A stretch of DNA of 22,758 nt from DASXMR01 sp036495525 (GTDB lineage Bacteria; Actinomycetota; Actinomycetes; Streptosporangiales; Streptosporangiaceae). The stretch spans positions 1 to 22,758 of the forward strand of contig DASXMR010000085.1 of assembly GCA_036495525.1 (NCBI GenBank), in the 5' to 3' direction. The position numbers were made by a program, and so were the translations under genes. The notes beneath the pieces were generated by a model that was given only the letters and a program-made list of their open reading frames with translations, was not told the origin of the DNA and did not search any database. This document shows, in pieces, positions 1 to 7,539 of this stretch; positions within the stretch are counted from its first letter, which is position 1; each line of letters starts with the position of its first letter.

Positions 1-23
1 GGCTCGCCCTGCTCGTCCGTCAC
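1..23 (-). CDS. Start of a downstream gene, possibly efeB (partial)
   Basis: A GTG at 23-21 shares one base with the TAG stop of efeO. It opens a frame that reads M-T-D-E-Q-G-E before the window ends. A GGGG stretch about six bases upstream could be its ribosome binding site. Efe loci usually place the DyP-type haem peroxidase efeB directly after efeO, so translational coupling to efeB is the obvious guess. Only seven codons are visible and none is diagnostic. Confidence 0.4.
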
Positions 24-1228
24 TAAGTGCCCCGCGGCTCGGTGATGACCGCGATCGGCGCGAGAGCCTCGAGGGCCTGGCCGGCCGCGGCGTCGATCTG
101 CTGGCGCTTGACGGCGCTGAGGTCGGCGACAGCTACCCAGCGACCGCCGGGCAACCGCTGGGCCTCGAGCAGCTGCTGCAGCCGGTTCAGGTCGGTGTAC
201 ACGAGGGGCAGCTGCCTGTACCTGACCACCAGCAGCGGGCGCAGGACCTTCAGCAGCTCCCTGGTGCCGGTGATGTTGGCATCGGCGGTCGCCAGCGTCG
301 TCCCGCTGCCGTAGTCATCCAGCCCGGTGAGCTGGAACTGCAGCGCGTTCTCCAGGATCTCGTGCGTACGCAGGCCCACATCGAGCAAGTCGACTTCCTG
401 GCTCGGGAACGCCTTCTTCAGGCCGTGTACCGCGTGGTCGAGCCTGGCAGCCGGACCGCGCAGCTGGGCGGCGCTCTGACCGTGGTAGAGCCCGTACTCG
501 ACCCGGTAGAAGCCGGTGAAATCAGGGCTCGCCACCCCGCCAGGCAGGCCGTAGGCGGTGCCGTCGATCTCGCCGTCGAAGTCGCCGAAGGTGCCGTAGG
601 CGGCGCCGAGCCGCTCGTAAGTCAGGTGGGCCGGCAGCCACGCGGCCTTCGCCGCGGCCAGGTCGGCGCGGTCGATGTCGGCCTGCACCTGGTCGGTCTG
701 CCTGGCCAGCACGACCAGGCCGGCCGTGACGTAGCCGTGATACTCACTGGCGGGCGCGAGCAAGTCGTCATTGGTAACCGGGATGATCGCCGGCGATCCG
801 GCCACCTGGCCGCCGATCCTGGTCACCGGCCCGGTGATCGGGTCGGTGTCCTCGATCAGGCAGCGGAAAGCGTAATTACCTGAGCCGACGTCCACCCGCA
901 GCGGCCGCGTCGTCTGCGGGCCGAGCGCCTCGACCTCGCCATAGATCGCGCCGTTGGCCGGGTTGATGAGGTCGACCTCGGCGGCCTGGGTGCCGCCGTT
1001 GTAGATCTGGAAGGTATGCATGCCGGGCTTCGGGTGCTGCCAGCCGGTGCCGCAGGCGCCGGTGGACACCATGATCTGGTTCGCCGGCCGCTGCCCGCCG
1101 CAACCGGAGAGCAGAGCCGTGGCGGCCGCGCTCGCCGCGAGCCATCCCACCGCCATCCTGCGGAACCCCGGTATAGAGGTCCGGCCGAGTGCGCGGCTGA
1201 CCCGGCGCTGGCGCGTGCGGGAAAGCAC
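23..1228 (-). CDS. efeO: EfeO-type iron-uptake lipoprotein (cupredoxin-like + M75 imelysin domain)
   Basis: EfeO is the extracytoplasmic component of the EfeUOB ferrous-iron system. The longest frame begins at a TTG (1231), but AGGAGG ends one base before it. The next codon, GTG at 1228, sits four bases after AGGAGG and is the better start (401 residues). An Arg-rich N-terminus and a hydrophobic stretch end in lipobox L-L-S-G-C (Cys43), predicting a lipoprotein. Residues about 50-140 form the small cupredoxin-like domain with two cysteines (C-G-T-G-W and F-R-C). Residues about 165-395 form the M75 domain, with A-H-L-T-Y-E-R, D-F-D-G-E-I-D-G and R-T-H-E-I-L-E-N-A-L. The expected G-F-H-x-x-E metal motif reads G-F-Y-R-V-E (Tyr241), so its histidine is lost. 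No EfeU permease gene lies upstream; the next gene upstream is a phospholipase. Family assignment is firm; iron transport activity is inferred. Confidence 0.88.
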   Translation of the reverse strand: MLSRTRQRRVSRALGRTSIPGFRRMAVGWLAASAAATALLSGCGGQRPANQIMVSTGACGTGWQHPKPGMHTFQIYNGGTQAAEVDLINPANGAIYGEVEALGPQTTRPLRVDVGSGNYAFRCLIEDTDPITGPVTRIGGQVAGSPAIIPVTNDDLLAPASEYHGYVTAGLVVLARQTDQVQADIDRADLAAAKAAWLPAHLTYERLGAAYGTFGDFDGEIDGTAYGLPGGVASPDFTGFYRVEYGLYHGQSAAQLRGPAARLDHAVHGLKKAFPSQEVDLLDVGLRTHEILENALQFQLTGLDDYGSGTTLATADANITGTRELLKVLRPLLVVRYRQLPLVYTDLNRLQQLLEAQRLPGGRWVAVADLSAVKRQQIDAAAGQALEALAPIAVITEPRGT

Positions 1229-1425
1229 CAAGCCTCCTGAGAGGAACGGCGGTCATTTCTGTTGTCAGAGTCACAATAGGTAAGCCCGCCAGCTGCCTCA
1301 GGCCGTACGGTCCCCTCTCGCCAAAGGTTCATCTGCCGCTCATCGGATATTTCCGGTAATCGCTGACCGCCAGCGGCCACGGTCCAGGCCGGGTCCGCTG
1401 GGCACGCATCTCGCCGCGAGACGCC

Positions 1426-1458
1426 GGCGGCCGGAGCCCGTCGAGGACTCCGGCCGCC
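1426..1458 (-). terminator. Hairpin downstream of the phospholipase gene
   Basis: A perfect 11-bp inverted repeat (GGCGGCCGGAG at 1426-1436, CTCCGGCCGCC at 1448-1458) with an 11-nt loop begins 22 nt after the phospholipase stop codon. There is no T-run, as is common in actinomycete terminators. It would separate phospholipase transcription from efeO, about 200 nt further on. The remaining bases 1232-1425 show no gene. Confidence 0.55.
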
Positions 1459-1480
1459 AGGTCTGCTGAGAGGATGCTGA

Positions 1481-3337
1481 TCAGTGGTGATGCGACTCCA
1501 GCGGCTCGCCCGTGACCGGGTCGAGGAAGAGCTTGCCTTCATGGGGCTGCATGTGGTGGAAGTCGAACATGTCATCCAGCGAGCCGGCGATCGCGTCGAA
1601 GGAGCCGCTGATCCTCGGCAGGTGCCAGTTGTCCTCAACGAACTTGATGATCGAGCTCTGATCGGTCAGGTTGTGGGCGACGAAGTTGGTCTTCGCCCAC
1701 GGCGAGACGACCAGCAACGGCAGCCGCGGCCCATAGCCGCACCGGCCGCTCTGCCCGGCAAGTGGCGGGTTCTGCGCCGTGTTTCCGCACAGGCCCAGGC
1801 CGGTGAGGAAGTCCTGCGGTCCCGGCGGCGTGGCCACTGCGGAGGTGTTCGACGTGTTGTGGATGCCGCTGAAGACGTGGTCGTAGTAGCCGTCAGAGTC
1901 GTCGTAGGAGATGACCACCGCGGTGCTCGACCAGTCGGGCGTGTCCTCCAGCTCGTTGATGACGTTCACGATGAACTGCTGCTCATCTATCGGGTCCGAG
2001 TAGCCGGCGTGCCCGTCCTGGTAACCGGGCGCCTTGAGGAAGCTCACCGCGGGGAGCTGGCTAGCCGGCAGGAAGCCGTGCGCGATGGCACCGACCAGAG
2101 CGTTGAAGTCAGTCATGTCGTACTGGTGGTTGGCAGTGTTGAACTGCGGCACCCCGCTGACGAAGCTCTGGGTGTCTGTCCCGATCGCCGATAGTGAGGA
2201 CGGCGGCAGGTGGTGCGGGTTGGCCGTCGACGCGTAGTACTGGAACGGCTCGTGGTGGGCGATGTAGTCGTCCTTGTTGCCGAAGTTGCTCGGTCCGGGG
2301 GTGGTACCGCCAGTGCCGCCGACGGCCGGTCCGACTGGATGCACGGCATTGCACAAGCCCTGATCAGTTGCGGGCGCGGTAGCGAACTTGCCCTTGAACT
2401 CGTCGGGGATGAAGCTGCTGGTGGGCTGGGTACCGCCGGTCGCTGCCGCGAAGCTGGTAGTAGGCGCGAAGCCGCCCTGGAACCAGCCCCAGCTCAGCCC
2501 GGCCGCGTTCAGCTCGTCGCCGATGTTCTTGCCCGTCATCGATACGGCGTCCCGGGTCGAGCAGTCGTCAAAGAAGGGCTGGGCGTCTTCGATCAGTGAG
2601 TTGCCGCCCTGACCGTCGCTCACCGTGTCACCGTCAGTCGCGGCACCGTTGATCATCTGGCCAACGCCGCCGGTGTCACCGGATGCCAGGTTGATGGCGC
2701 CAGGTGCAGACGGGCCGAAGGTGGTACCGAAGGAGTTGTCGCTCATCGCGTAGCGCTGGGCGTAGTTCCAGAGCCCGGTCACGGTGTTGCCGTCGTAGTA
2801 GTTCATGACGTCACTGGCCTTGCACGGCTGTCCGGGGCCGTTGGTGCCGCTCGGGTTACCGACGGTGGTGACGAACTTGTCCATCTTGCCGCCGTCGAAC
2901 GCCTTCTGCTCGTCGTTGTAGTCGTGATCCTGGTCGCACGTCAGGATGTCATTGATATTGGCCGGGTCCAGCCTGCGCGGATTGACCTGGTGACCCTGTG
3001 CGTCCAGATTCGGATTATTGGTCAGCAGGTTCCCGGTACCTCCGGCGCCACGCGTGTCGGCGAGGTTGTTGACCCGGGGGGTGTGCCGCGCCGCGCGGAA
3101 CGGCTGGCCGGAGGTATTCGCTGCCTGCGGATAGGTGCCGAAGTAATGATCGAAGGAGACATTCTCCTGGAAGATCACCACGACGTGCTTGATGGGCGTG
3201 GCGGTGCTTTCGTCATGATGCCTGGACGCCTGGGCGGCGCCAGCGCCGGTCGCCAGGCCGAGTGCCATGGCGACGCCGAGTGTCGTTGCAGCGCCCAGAA
3301 TGGCTGCGCTGGACAACGCCTTCCGCGATCTATGCAC
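1481..3337 (-). CDS. Secreted phospholipase C / phosphoesterase family protein (PF04185)
   Basis: This is a member of the bacterial phosphoesterase family that includes mycobacterial phospholipases C and acid phosphatases, which hydrolyse phosphate esters outside the cytoplasm. The frame stays open to 3412, but GTG at 3337 follows AAGGGGG by nine bases and is immediately followed by a signal peptide: H-R-S-R-K, a hydrophobic run, and A-Q-A near residue 37. The start is therefore 3337 (618 residues). Visible motifs are K-H-V-V-V-I-F-Q-E-N-V-S-F-D-H-Y-F-G near residues 50-67 (the family usually has E-N-R-S-F-D), Y-D-D-S-D-G-Y-Y-D-H-V, G-P-R-L-P-L-L-V-V-S-P-W-A-K, and D-Q-S-S-I-I-K-F-V-E-D-N-W. 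The C-terminus is His-rich, ending H-H-H. No twin-arginine motif is seen, unlike several PlcC homologues, so Sec export is likely. The exact substrate cannot be told from sequence. Confidence 0.9.
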   Translation of the reverse strand: MHRSRKALSSAAILGAATTLGVAMALGLATGAGAAQASRHHDESTATPIKHVVVIFQENVSFDHYFGTYPQAANTSGQPFRAARHTPRVNNLADTRGAGGTGNLLTNNPNLDAQGHQVNPRRLDPANINDILTCDQDHDYNDEQKAFDGGKMDKFVTTVGNPSGTNGPGQPCKASDVMNYYDGNTVTGLWNYAQRYAMSDNSFGTTFGPSAPGAINLASGDTGGVGQMINGAATDGDTVSDGQGGNSLIEDAQPFFDDCSTRDAVSMTGKNIGDELNAAGLSWGWFQGGFAPTTSFAAATGGTQPTSSFIPDEFKGKFATAPATDQGLCNAVHPVGPAVGGTGGTTPGPSNFGNKDDYIAHHEPFQYYASTANPHHLPPSSLSAIGTDTQSFVSGVPQFNTANHQYDMTDFNALVGAIAHGFLPASQLPAVSFLKAPGYQDGHAGYSDPIDEQQFIVNVINELEDTPDWSSTAVVISYDDSDGYYDHVFSGIHNTSNTSAVATPPGPQDFLTGLGLCGNTAQNPPLAGQSGRCGYGPRLPLLVVSPWAKTNFVAHNLTDQSSIIKFVEDNWHLPRISGSFDAIAGSLDDMFDFHHMQPHEGKLFLDPVTGEPLESHHH

Positions 3338-3424
3338 AGCGAGTTGCCCCCTTCTTCTTGGGACGTGGACGGTACGGACCGCACCGCAGACCAGGTGCAA
3401 GCTAATGGGCAACAGTAAACGAGG

Positions 3425-3446
3425 ACCAACCGTTCGGTAAAATGGT
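3425..3446. promoter_or_regulatory. Nested dyad upstream of the phospholipase gene
   Basis: In the 134-nt gap between the polymerase stop and the phospholipase start there is a nested palindrome. The inner arms are ACCG (3429-3432) and CGGT (3435-3438); the outer arms are ACCA (3425-3428) and TGGT (3443-3446). It lies about 90 nt upstream of the GTG start in locally AT-richer sequence and could be an operator. The arms are short, so chance is possible. Confidence 0.25.
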
Positions 3447-3471
3447 CGCTAACTTGTGCGCACCCGGCCGG

Positions 3472-4395
3472 CTAGTCGAGGCCGTCGCGGTCTGCCCACT
3501 CCAGCAGCTGGTCGATCGCCCACGGGGCGTCGTCGATGCCGGCGTGCAGGTCGCCGAGGGCGGCATAGCGGGCCGGCATGGTCGCGATGGTCAGGTCGGC
3601 CGGCTCGACGTCGGCTATCTCGTCCCAGCTGATCGGCGCGGACACGGTGCCCTCCGGCACGCCGCGGACCGAGTAGGCGCTGGCGATCGTGTGATCCCTG
3701 CCGTTCTGGTTGTAGTCCACGAACAGCTTGGCCGGATCACGGTCCTTGCGCCACCAGGTGGTCGTCACCTCGTCGGGCGCCCGGTGCTCTACCTCCCTGG
3801 CGAAGGCCAGCGCGGCCCGGCGCACCTCGGCGAAGCCCCAGCGCGGCTCGATCCGGACGTACACATGCAGGCCGTGGCCGCCGGAAGTCTTCGGCCAGCC
3901 GGTCGCGCCAAGCTCGCCGAGCAGCTCACGGACGAGGGCGGCGACCCGCCGCACGGTGCCGAACCCGCAGTCCGGCATCGGGTCGAGGTCGATGCGCCAC
4001 TCGTCGGGCCGCTCGGTGTCAGCGCGCCGCGAGTTCCACGGGTGGAACTCGACCGTGGACATCTGCACCGCCCAGATCACGCTCGCGAGCTCGGTCACGC
4101 AGAGTTCATCGGCGTGCCTGCCGTACCGGGGGAAGTCCAGCCGGACCGTCTCGAGCCAGGGCGGGGCGCCGTGCGGGATCCGCTTCTGGTGTACCTTCTC
4201 GCCGGCCACGCCGGACGGGAAGCGGTGCAGCATGCAGGGCCGCTCGCGCAGCGCCCGGACGATGCCGTCACCCACTGACAGGTAGTACCTGGCCAGGTCC
4301 AGCTTGGTCTCGCCGCGGGCCGGGAAGTACACCCGGCCCGGATTCGAGATGCGGATCTGCCGGGAGCCCACCTGGATGGTCTCCTGCTCGGCCAT
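3472..4395 (-). CDS. Stand-alone LigD-type polymerase/primase domain protein
   Basis: This is an archaeo-eukaryotic primase-superfamily polymerase of the LigD PolDom type, which fills gaps and adds ribonucleotides during end joining or excision repair. Its 307 residues match one polymerase domain only, with no ligase or phosphoesterase domain. The catalytic motifs are present: D-L-D-P (Asp136, Asp138), S-G-G-H-G-L-H (171-177) and V-D-Y-N-Q-N (Asp227). N-terminal features such as I-S-N-P-G-R-V-Y-F-P and M-L-H-R-F-P-S-G also fit the family. No ku or ATP-dependent ligase gene is nearby. It starts at ATG 4395, nine bases after the aminotransferase stop, with no clear Shine-Dalgarno, suggesting translation coupled to the upstream gene. 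It resembles mycobacterial PolD1/PolD2-type proteins; which subgroup it belongs to is not resolved. Confidence 0.9.
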   Translation of the reverse strand: MAEQETIQVGSRQIRISNPGRVYFPARGETKLDLARYYLSVGDGIVRALRERPCMLHRFPSGVAGEKVHQKRIPHGAPPWLETVRLDFPRYGRHADELCVTELASVIWAVQMSTVEFHPWNSRRADTERPDEWRIDLDPMPDCGFGTVRRVAALVRELLGELGATGWPKTSGGHGLHVYVRIEPRWGFAEVRRAALAFAREVEHRAPDEVTTTWWRKDRDPAKLFVDYNQNGRDHTIASAYSVRGVPEGTVSAPISWDEIADVEPADLTIATMPARYAALGDLHAGIDDAPWAIDQLLEWADRDGLD

Positions 4396-4404
4396 AACCC
4401 GACG

Positions 4405-5898
4405 CTACCCAGCTGCGCCGCTCTCGTCTCGCTGGTCAGCGAGCCCGGCCGGACCCGCTGGCGCGGCTGCGCGCGCCGCGGGCCGGGCGGCATGAGGACT
4501 GCTCACGCTGCGAGGTGACTTGCGCCGGAGCGCGCCGAGCGCCATCGTGACGCCGACTTCGCGGGCGAGTCCTGAGCTGCGGTCCGCATCGGCCAGCACG
4601 TCGTCGAGCGCGCGGACGAAGTCGTCGGCCTCCTCCGCCCCGCTGATCAGCGGCGGCAGCAGCTTGATGATGTTGACGTTGTCGGCCGCTACCTGCGTGA
4701 TGATCCCGTGCCGGTGGAACAGCGGGACGACGACCAGCTGCGAGAACATGCCCGCGCGAAGCCGTTCCAGCGCGCGGAACCGGCGTCGGCCGGCGCCACC
4801 TGACGGCTCGCCGAACTCGATGCCGATCATGAGGCCGAGCCCGCGGACGTCGCGGATCAGCTCGTGCCGCCGGGCCAGCCCGCGCAGCTGCTCCTGCAGG
4901 TAGTCGCCGGTGCGCTCGGCGCGGGCAACGATGTCCTCGTCGTCGAAGGCTGCGAGCGTCGCCAGCCCTGTCACCATGGCGAGCTGGTTGCGGCCGAATG
5001 TCGTGGAGTGCTTGAGCGCGTCCTCCATCGAGTGATGCACGCTGGTGAAGATCTTGTCGCTGGTCAGCATCGCGCCGATCGGCACGAAGCCGCCGGACAG
5101 GGCCTTCGAGACCGTGATGATGTCCGGCTGCAGGCCCCAGTGCTCGTGACAGAAGAACCGGCCGGTCCGGCCAAGCCCGGTCTGCACCTCATCCATGACC
5201 AGCAGGGTCCCGTGCCGGCGGCACATCTCCTGGGCGGCCAGCCAGTATTCACCGCTCGCGCAGTAGACGCCCTTGCCCTGGATTGGCTCGACGATGAAGG
5301 CGGCCACGTCACCGCCGCGCAGCTGCTGCTCGAGCGCGCCGAGGCTGCCGAACGGAACCGAGGCCGTCTGCGGCAGCAGATCGCCGAAGCCGCGGCGGAA
5401 CTCCTGGCCGCCGTTGAGGGCCAGCGCGCCGGTCGTCAGCCCGTGGAAAGCGTGCTCGGCGTAGAGGATCCTGGCGCGCCCCGTGGCATGCCGCGCGAAC
5501 TTGATGGCTGCCTCGACCGACTCGGCGCCTGAATTGCAGAAGAAGACCCGGCTGATGCCGGCGTGCGCCCGGCGGACTAGCTGCTCGGCCAGCAGGCCTG
5601 GCAGCAGGGCGCAGTCCATCTGCACCATGTTGGGCAGGTCGAGGTCGAGCGCCTGCCGCAGGGCATCCTTGATCGCCGGGTGACTGCGGCCCAGCGCGAA
5701 GACGCCGAAGCCAGAGAGGTAGTCGAGGTACCTGCGACCGGCGTCGTCGTAGAGGTACGAGCCCTCGGCCCGTACGTAGTTCCGGTCGAACCCCAGCGTC
5801 CTGAGCGTCCTGGCGAGCTGCGGGTTCATGTATCGCTCGTGCAATGCGAAGTTCTCGCCCGAGCGCTCGGCCAGCAGACGGGCCACGTCGAGGGGCAT
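4405..5898 (-). CDS. Class-III PLP-dependent aminotransferase
   Basis: This fold-type I aminotransferase, a relative of ornithine, acetylornithine, putrescine and GABA transaminases, moves an amino group from an omega-amine to a 2-oxo acid in the cytosol. AAGGAG six bases before ATG 5898 supports the start. Conserved elements are C-N-S-G-A-E-S-V-E-A-A (cofactor phosphate, near 121-131), A-F-H-G, V-E-P-I-Q-G, M-D-E-V-Q-T-G-L-G-R-T-G (Asp236 for the pyridine nitrogen) and S-K-A-L-S-G-G with Schiff-base Lys265. At 497 residues it is longer than typical members. The last ~45 residues form an Ala/Pro/Arg-rich tail with no family match I recognise. It is the first gene of a probable two-gene unit with the downstream polymerase. 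Substrate is not assignable; putrescine- or lysine-type transaminases are plausible. Confidence 0.9.
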   Translation of the reverse strand: MPLDVARLLAERSGENFALHERYMNPQLARTLRTLGFDRNYVRAEGSYLYDDAGRRYLDYLSGFGVFALGRSHPAIKDALRQALDLDLPNMVQMDCALLPGLLAEQLVRRAHAGISRVFFCNSGAESVEAAIKFARHATGRARILYAEHAFHGLTTGALALNGGQEFRRGFGDLLPQTASVPFGSLGALEQQLRGGDVAAFIVEPIQGKGVYCASGEYWLAAQEMCRRHGTLLVMDEVQTGLGRTGRFFCHEHWGLQPDIITVSKALSGGFVPIGAMLTSDKIFTSVHHSMEDALKHSTTFGRNQLAMVTGLATLAAFDDEDIVARAERTGDYLQEQLRGLARRHELIRDVRGLGLMIGIEFGEPSGGAGRRRFRALERLRAGMFSQLVVVPLFHRHGIITQVAADNVNIIKLLPPLISGAEEADDFVRALDDVLADADRSSGLAREVGVTMALGALRRKSPRSVSSPHAARPAARAAAPAGPAGLADQRDESGAAG

Positions 5899-6234
5899 GC
5901 CGCGCTCCTTACAACCCTGCTTGTCGCGGGTTCACCGCAGCTCGCTGCGGCTAGCCGCTTGCCCTCGGCAGCGTGCCCGCCTTCGCGCGCAGACAGCCGC
6001 CACGTCATCTCGCCACGATCGCGACGGCTAGCCGACGCCAGGACGAACTGCCTGGACACCTGCGGTGATAACTGCCGAGGGGTTATCCGGCCGTCGGGCC
6101 GGAGATATCCGGATTCCGGCAGGTGAGGGCGATCGTAACGTAAGTCATCGCCGGGCGGCGGGTCGCACCCCTGGTGAGCCTCGGGACCAGCCCCTGCGCG
6201 GCCAGGGCCAGCGGAATCGCGCCGGTCAGACCCG
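5899..6234. other. 336-nt intergenic region without a convincing gene
   Basis: This gap separates the stop of the GlxA-type regulator from the start of the aminotransferase, both on the minus strand. Open frames across it have arginine-rich, non-protein-like composition and no ribosome binding sites. It is presumed to hold the regulator's terminator and the aminotransferase promoter. The notable structures are the two dyads at 6067-6103, listed separately. Confidence 0.6.
6067..6103. promoter_or_regulatory. Adjacent dyads upstream of the aminotransferase gene
   Basis: GATAAC (6067-6072) and GTTATC (6082-6087) form a 6-bp dyad with a 9-nt spacer. It overlaps a GC-rich hairpin made of TCCGGCC (6086-6092) and GGCCGGA (6097-6103) with a 4-nt loop. 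The hairpin could terminate the regulator gene, about 130 nt upstream on the minus strand. The GATAAC dyad could be an operator for the aminotransferase. The two readings are not exclusive and neither is proven. Confidence 0.35.
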
Positions 6235-7197
6235 CTAGGCGCTCTCGCGGAAGGCCCGCCGGTAGGCGTGCGGGGTGGTGGCCCGCCAGGCACGGAAGTG
6301 ATGACGCAGCGCCGTCGCGTTGCCGAAGCCGCTGCGCTCGGCCACGGCATCGACGGTCTGGTCGGTGTCCTCCAGCAGGTGCTGGGCGAGCAGGATCCGC
6401 TGCCCGGTCAGCCAGCGCTGCGGGGTGGTGCCGGTCTCCTGGACGAACCGGCGGGCAAAGGTACGGGGCGACATGCTGGCCCGGCGGGCCAGGTCGTGGA
6501 CCGTGACGAGCTGGTCCAGGTTGCCTTCCATCCAGGCGATCACCTCGGCGAGGGTGTCGGCGGTCTCAGCGGCCACCGGACGGTCCACGTACTGGGCCTG
6601 GCCGCCGTCCCGGTGCGGCGGCACCACCATCCGGCGGGCGATCGCGTTGGCCACCTTGCTGCCCTGCTCGCGGCGGACCAGGTACAGGCACGCGTCGATG
6701 CCGGCCGCGGTACCCGCGCTGGTGATCACCGGTCCGTCGTCCATGTAGAGCACCGACGGGTCGACCTTGGCCGCCGGGTACAGCCGCGCGAGGCTTTCCG
6801 CGTGCCGCCAGTGCGTGGTGCACCGGCGGCCGTCAAGCAGCCCGGCCGCCCCCAGCACGAAGGCGCCGGTGCAGACGCTCAGCACCTGCGCACCGCGATC
6901 GGCGGCGCGGCGAAGCGCAGCCAGCAGCGGCTCAGGAAAGTCGGCGGCAGCGCAGCGCGAGCCAGCCGGGGCAGGGACAGCGATCAGGTCGGCCTCCTCC
7001 AGCCGGTCAAGTCCGGCCGCGCCTTGCAGCGCGAAGCCGCAATCAGCGCGCAGCGGGCCCGGCTCGCCGGCCACGACGGCGAAGTCGTACCAGGGCAGGC
7101 CCTCGTCTGACCGGTCGCTGCCGAACACCTCGCACACCACGCCGAGTTCGAACGGCGAGAAACCATCGAGCACCACCAGGGCGACGCTGCTGAGCAT
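6235..7197 (-). CDS. GlxA-family transcriptional regulator (DJ-1/PfpI domain + AraC HTH)
   Basis: This is a cytosolic DNA-binding regulator with an N-terminal class-I glutamine-amidotransferase-like (DJ-1/PfpI) domain and a C-terminal AraC double helix-turn-helix. The first ~175 residues include V-A-L-V-V-L-D-G-F-S-P-F-E-L, S-V-C-T-G-A-F-V-L-G-A-A-G-L-L-D-G and T-H-W-R-H, all typical. The AraC part carries A-S-M-S-P-R-T-F-A-R-R-F and a final Y-R-R-A-F. The frame is open to an ATG at 7233, but AGGAG lies only one base before it. ATG 7197 (320 residues) gives the usual family N-terminus, with ATGs at 7209 and 7206 as alternatives; the start is uncertain. It is divergent from a small conserved gene, with paired TGCCA/TGGCA dyads between them, suggesting autoregulation. 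The ligand is unknown. Confidence 0.87.
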   Translation of the reverse strand: MLSSVALVVLDGFSPFELGVVCEVFGSDRSDEGLPWYDFAVVAGEPGPLRADCGFALQGAAGLDRLEEADLIAVPAPAGSRCAAADFPEPLLAALRRAADRGAQVLSVCTGAFVLGAAGLLDGRRCTTHWRHAESLARLYPAAKVDPSVLYMDDGPVITSAGTAAGIDACLYLVRREQGSKVANAIARRMVVPPHRDGGQAQYVDRPVAAETADTLAEVIAWMEGNLDQLVTVHDLARRASMSPRTFARRFVQETGTTPQRWLTGQRILLAQHLLEDTDQTVDAVAERSGFGNATALRHHFRAWRATTPHAYRRAFRESA

Positions 7198-7208
7198 GTC
7201 AGCCATCA

Positions 7209-7286
7209 TGCCAGCCGAATGGCAGGATGTCATGCTCCTATGGCATCACTGCCACTGTTGTCCGCGGCGCCACATTGCGACAGTGG
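7209..7286. promoter_or_regulatory. Paired dyads in the divergent regulator/small-gene promoter region
   Basis: Three inverted repeats are visible. TGCCA 7209-7213 pairs with TGGCA 7220-7224 (6-nt spacer). TGGCA 7241-7245 pairs with TGCCA 7250-7254 (4-nt spacer). CCACTGT 7252-7258 pairs with ACAGTGG 7280-7286. Their position between the divergent starts of the GlxA-type regulator and the small gene at 7291 fits operators for the regulator. AraC-type proteins often bind direct or inverted half-sites, but no specific consensus is claimed here. Confidence 0.4.
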
Positions 7287-7290
7287 ACCT

Positions 7291-7539
7291 ATGAACACGA
7301 ACAACATCCCTCTGACCAGCGCATTGCGGAGGCTTGCGCACCGGGTCGGCATGATCATCTCTGAATGCCGCTATGCCCAGCGGCGGATGATCCAGCTGAG
7401 CTACGCGCCGGATCGCTACGTGCCGCAGCCGGGACGTGTACCGGACACCTATGCCGAGTTCCTGTTCCGGACGTCCGGGCCGCTGGCGCACGAGCGCTCG
7501 GCCCGAGCCCGCGCCCACGGTCGCCACCCAGTCAGCTAG
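7291..7539 (+). CDS. Small conserved actinobacterial protein, 82 residues, function unknown
   Basis: The product starts M-N-T-N-N-I-P-L and contains A-Q-R-R-M-I-Q-L, D-R-Y-V-P-Q-P-G, P-D-T-Y-A-E-F-L-F-R-T-S-G-P-L and a basic end. I recognise this pattern (D-R-Y ... A-P-D-T-Y-A-E-F-L-x-R-T-S-G-P-L) as recurring in small hypothetical proteins of actinomycetes; no function is known to me. There is no signal peptide or TM segment, so it is probably cytosolic. The frame is open upstream to 7219, but ATG 7291 gives the family-like start; the ribosome binding site is weak (only GGA nearby). It is divergent from the GlxA-type regulator. Its stop overlaps the convergent MFS gene by 8 bp. Confidence 0.72.
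   Translation: MNTNNIPLTSALRRLAHRVGMIISECRYAQRRMIQLSYAPDRYVPQPGRVPDTYAEFLFRTSGPLAHERSARARAHGRHPVS

Noticed and set aside
1229..1425. Iron-regulator (DmdR/IdeR) box upstream of efeO
   Set aside because: I looked for the 19-bp TTAGG/CCTAA-type palindrome and found no convincing match.
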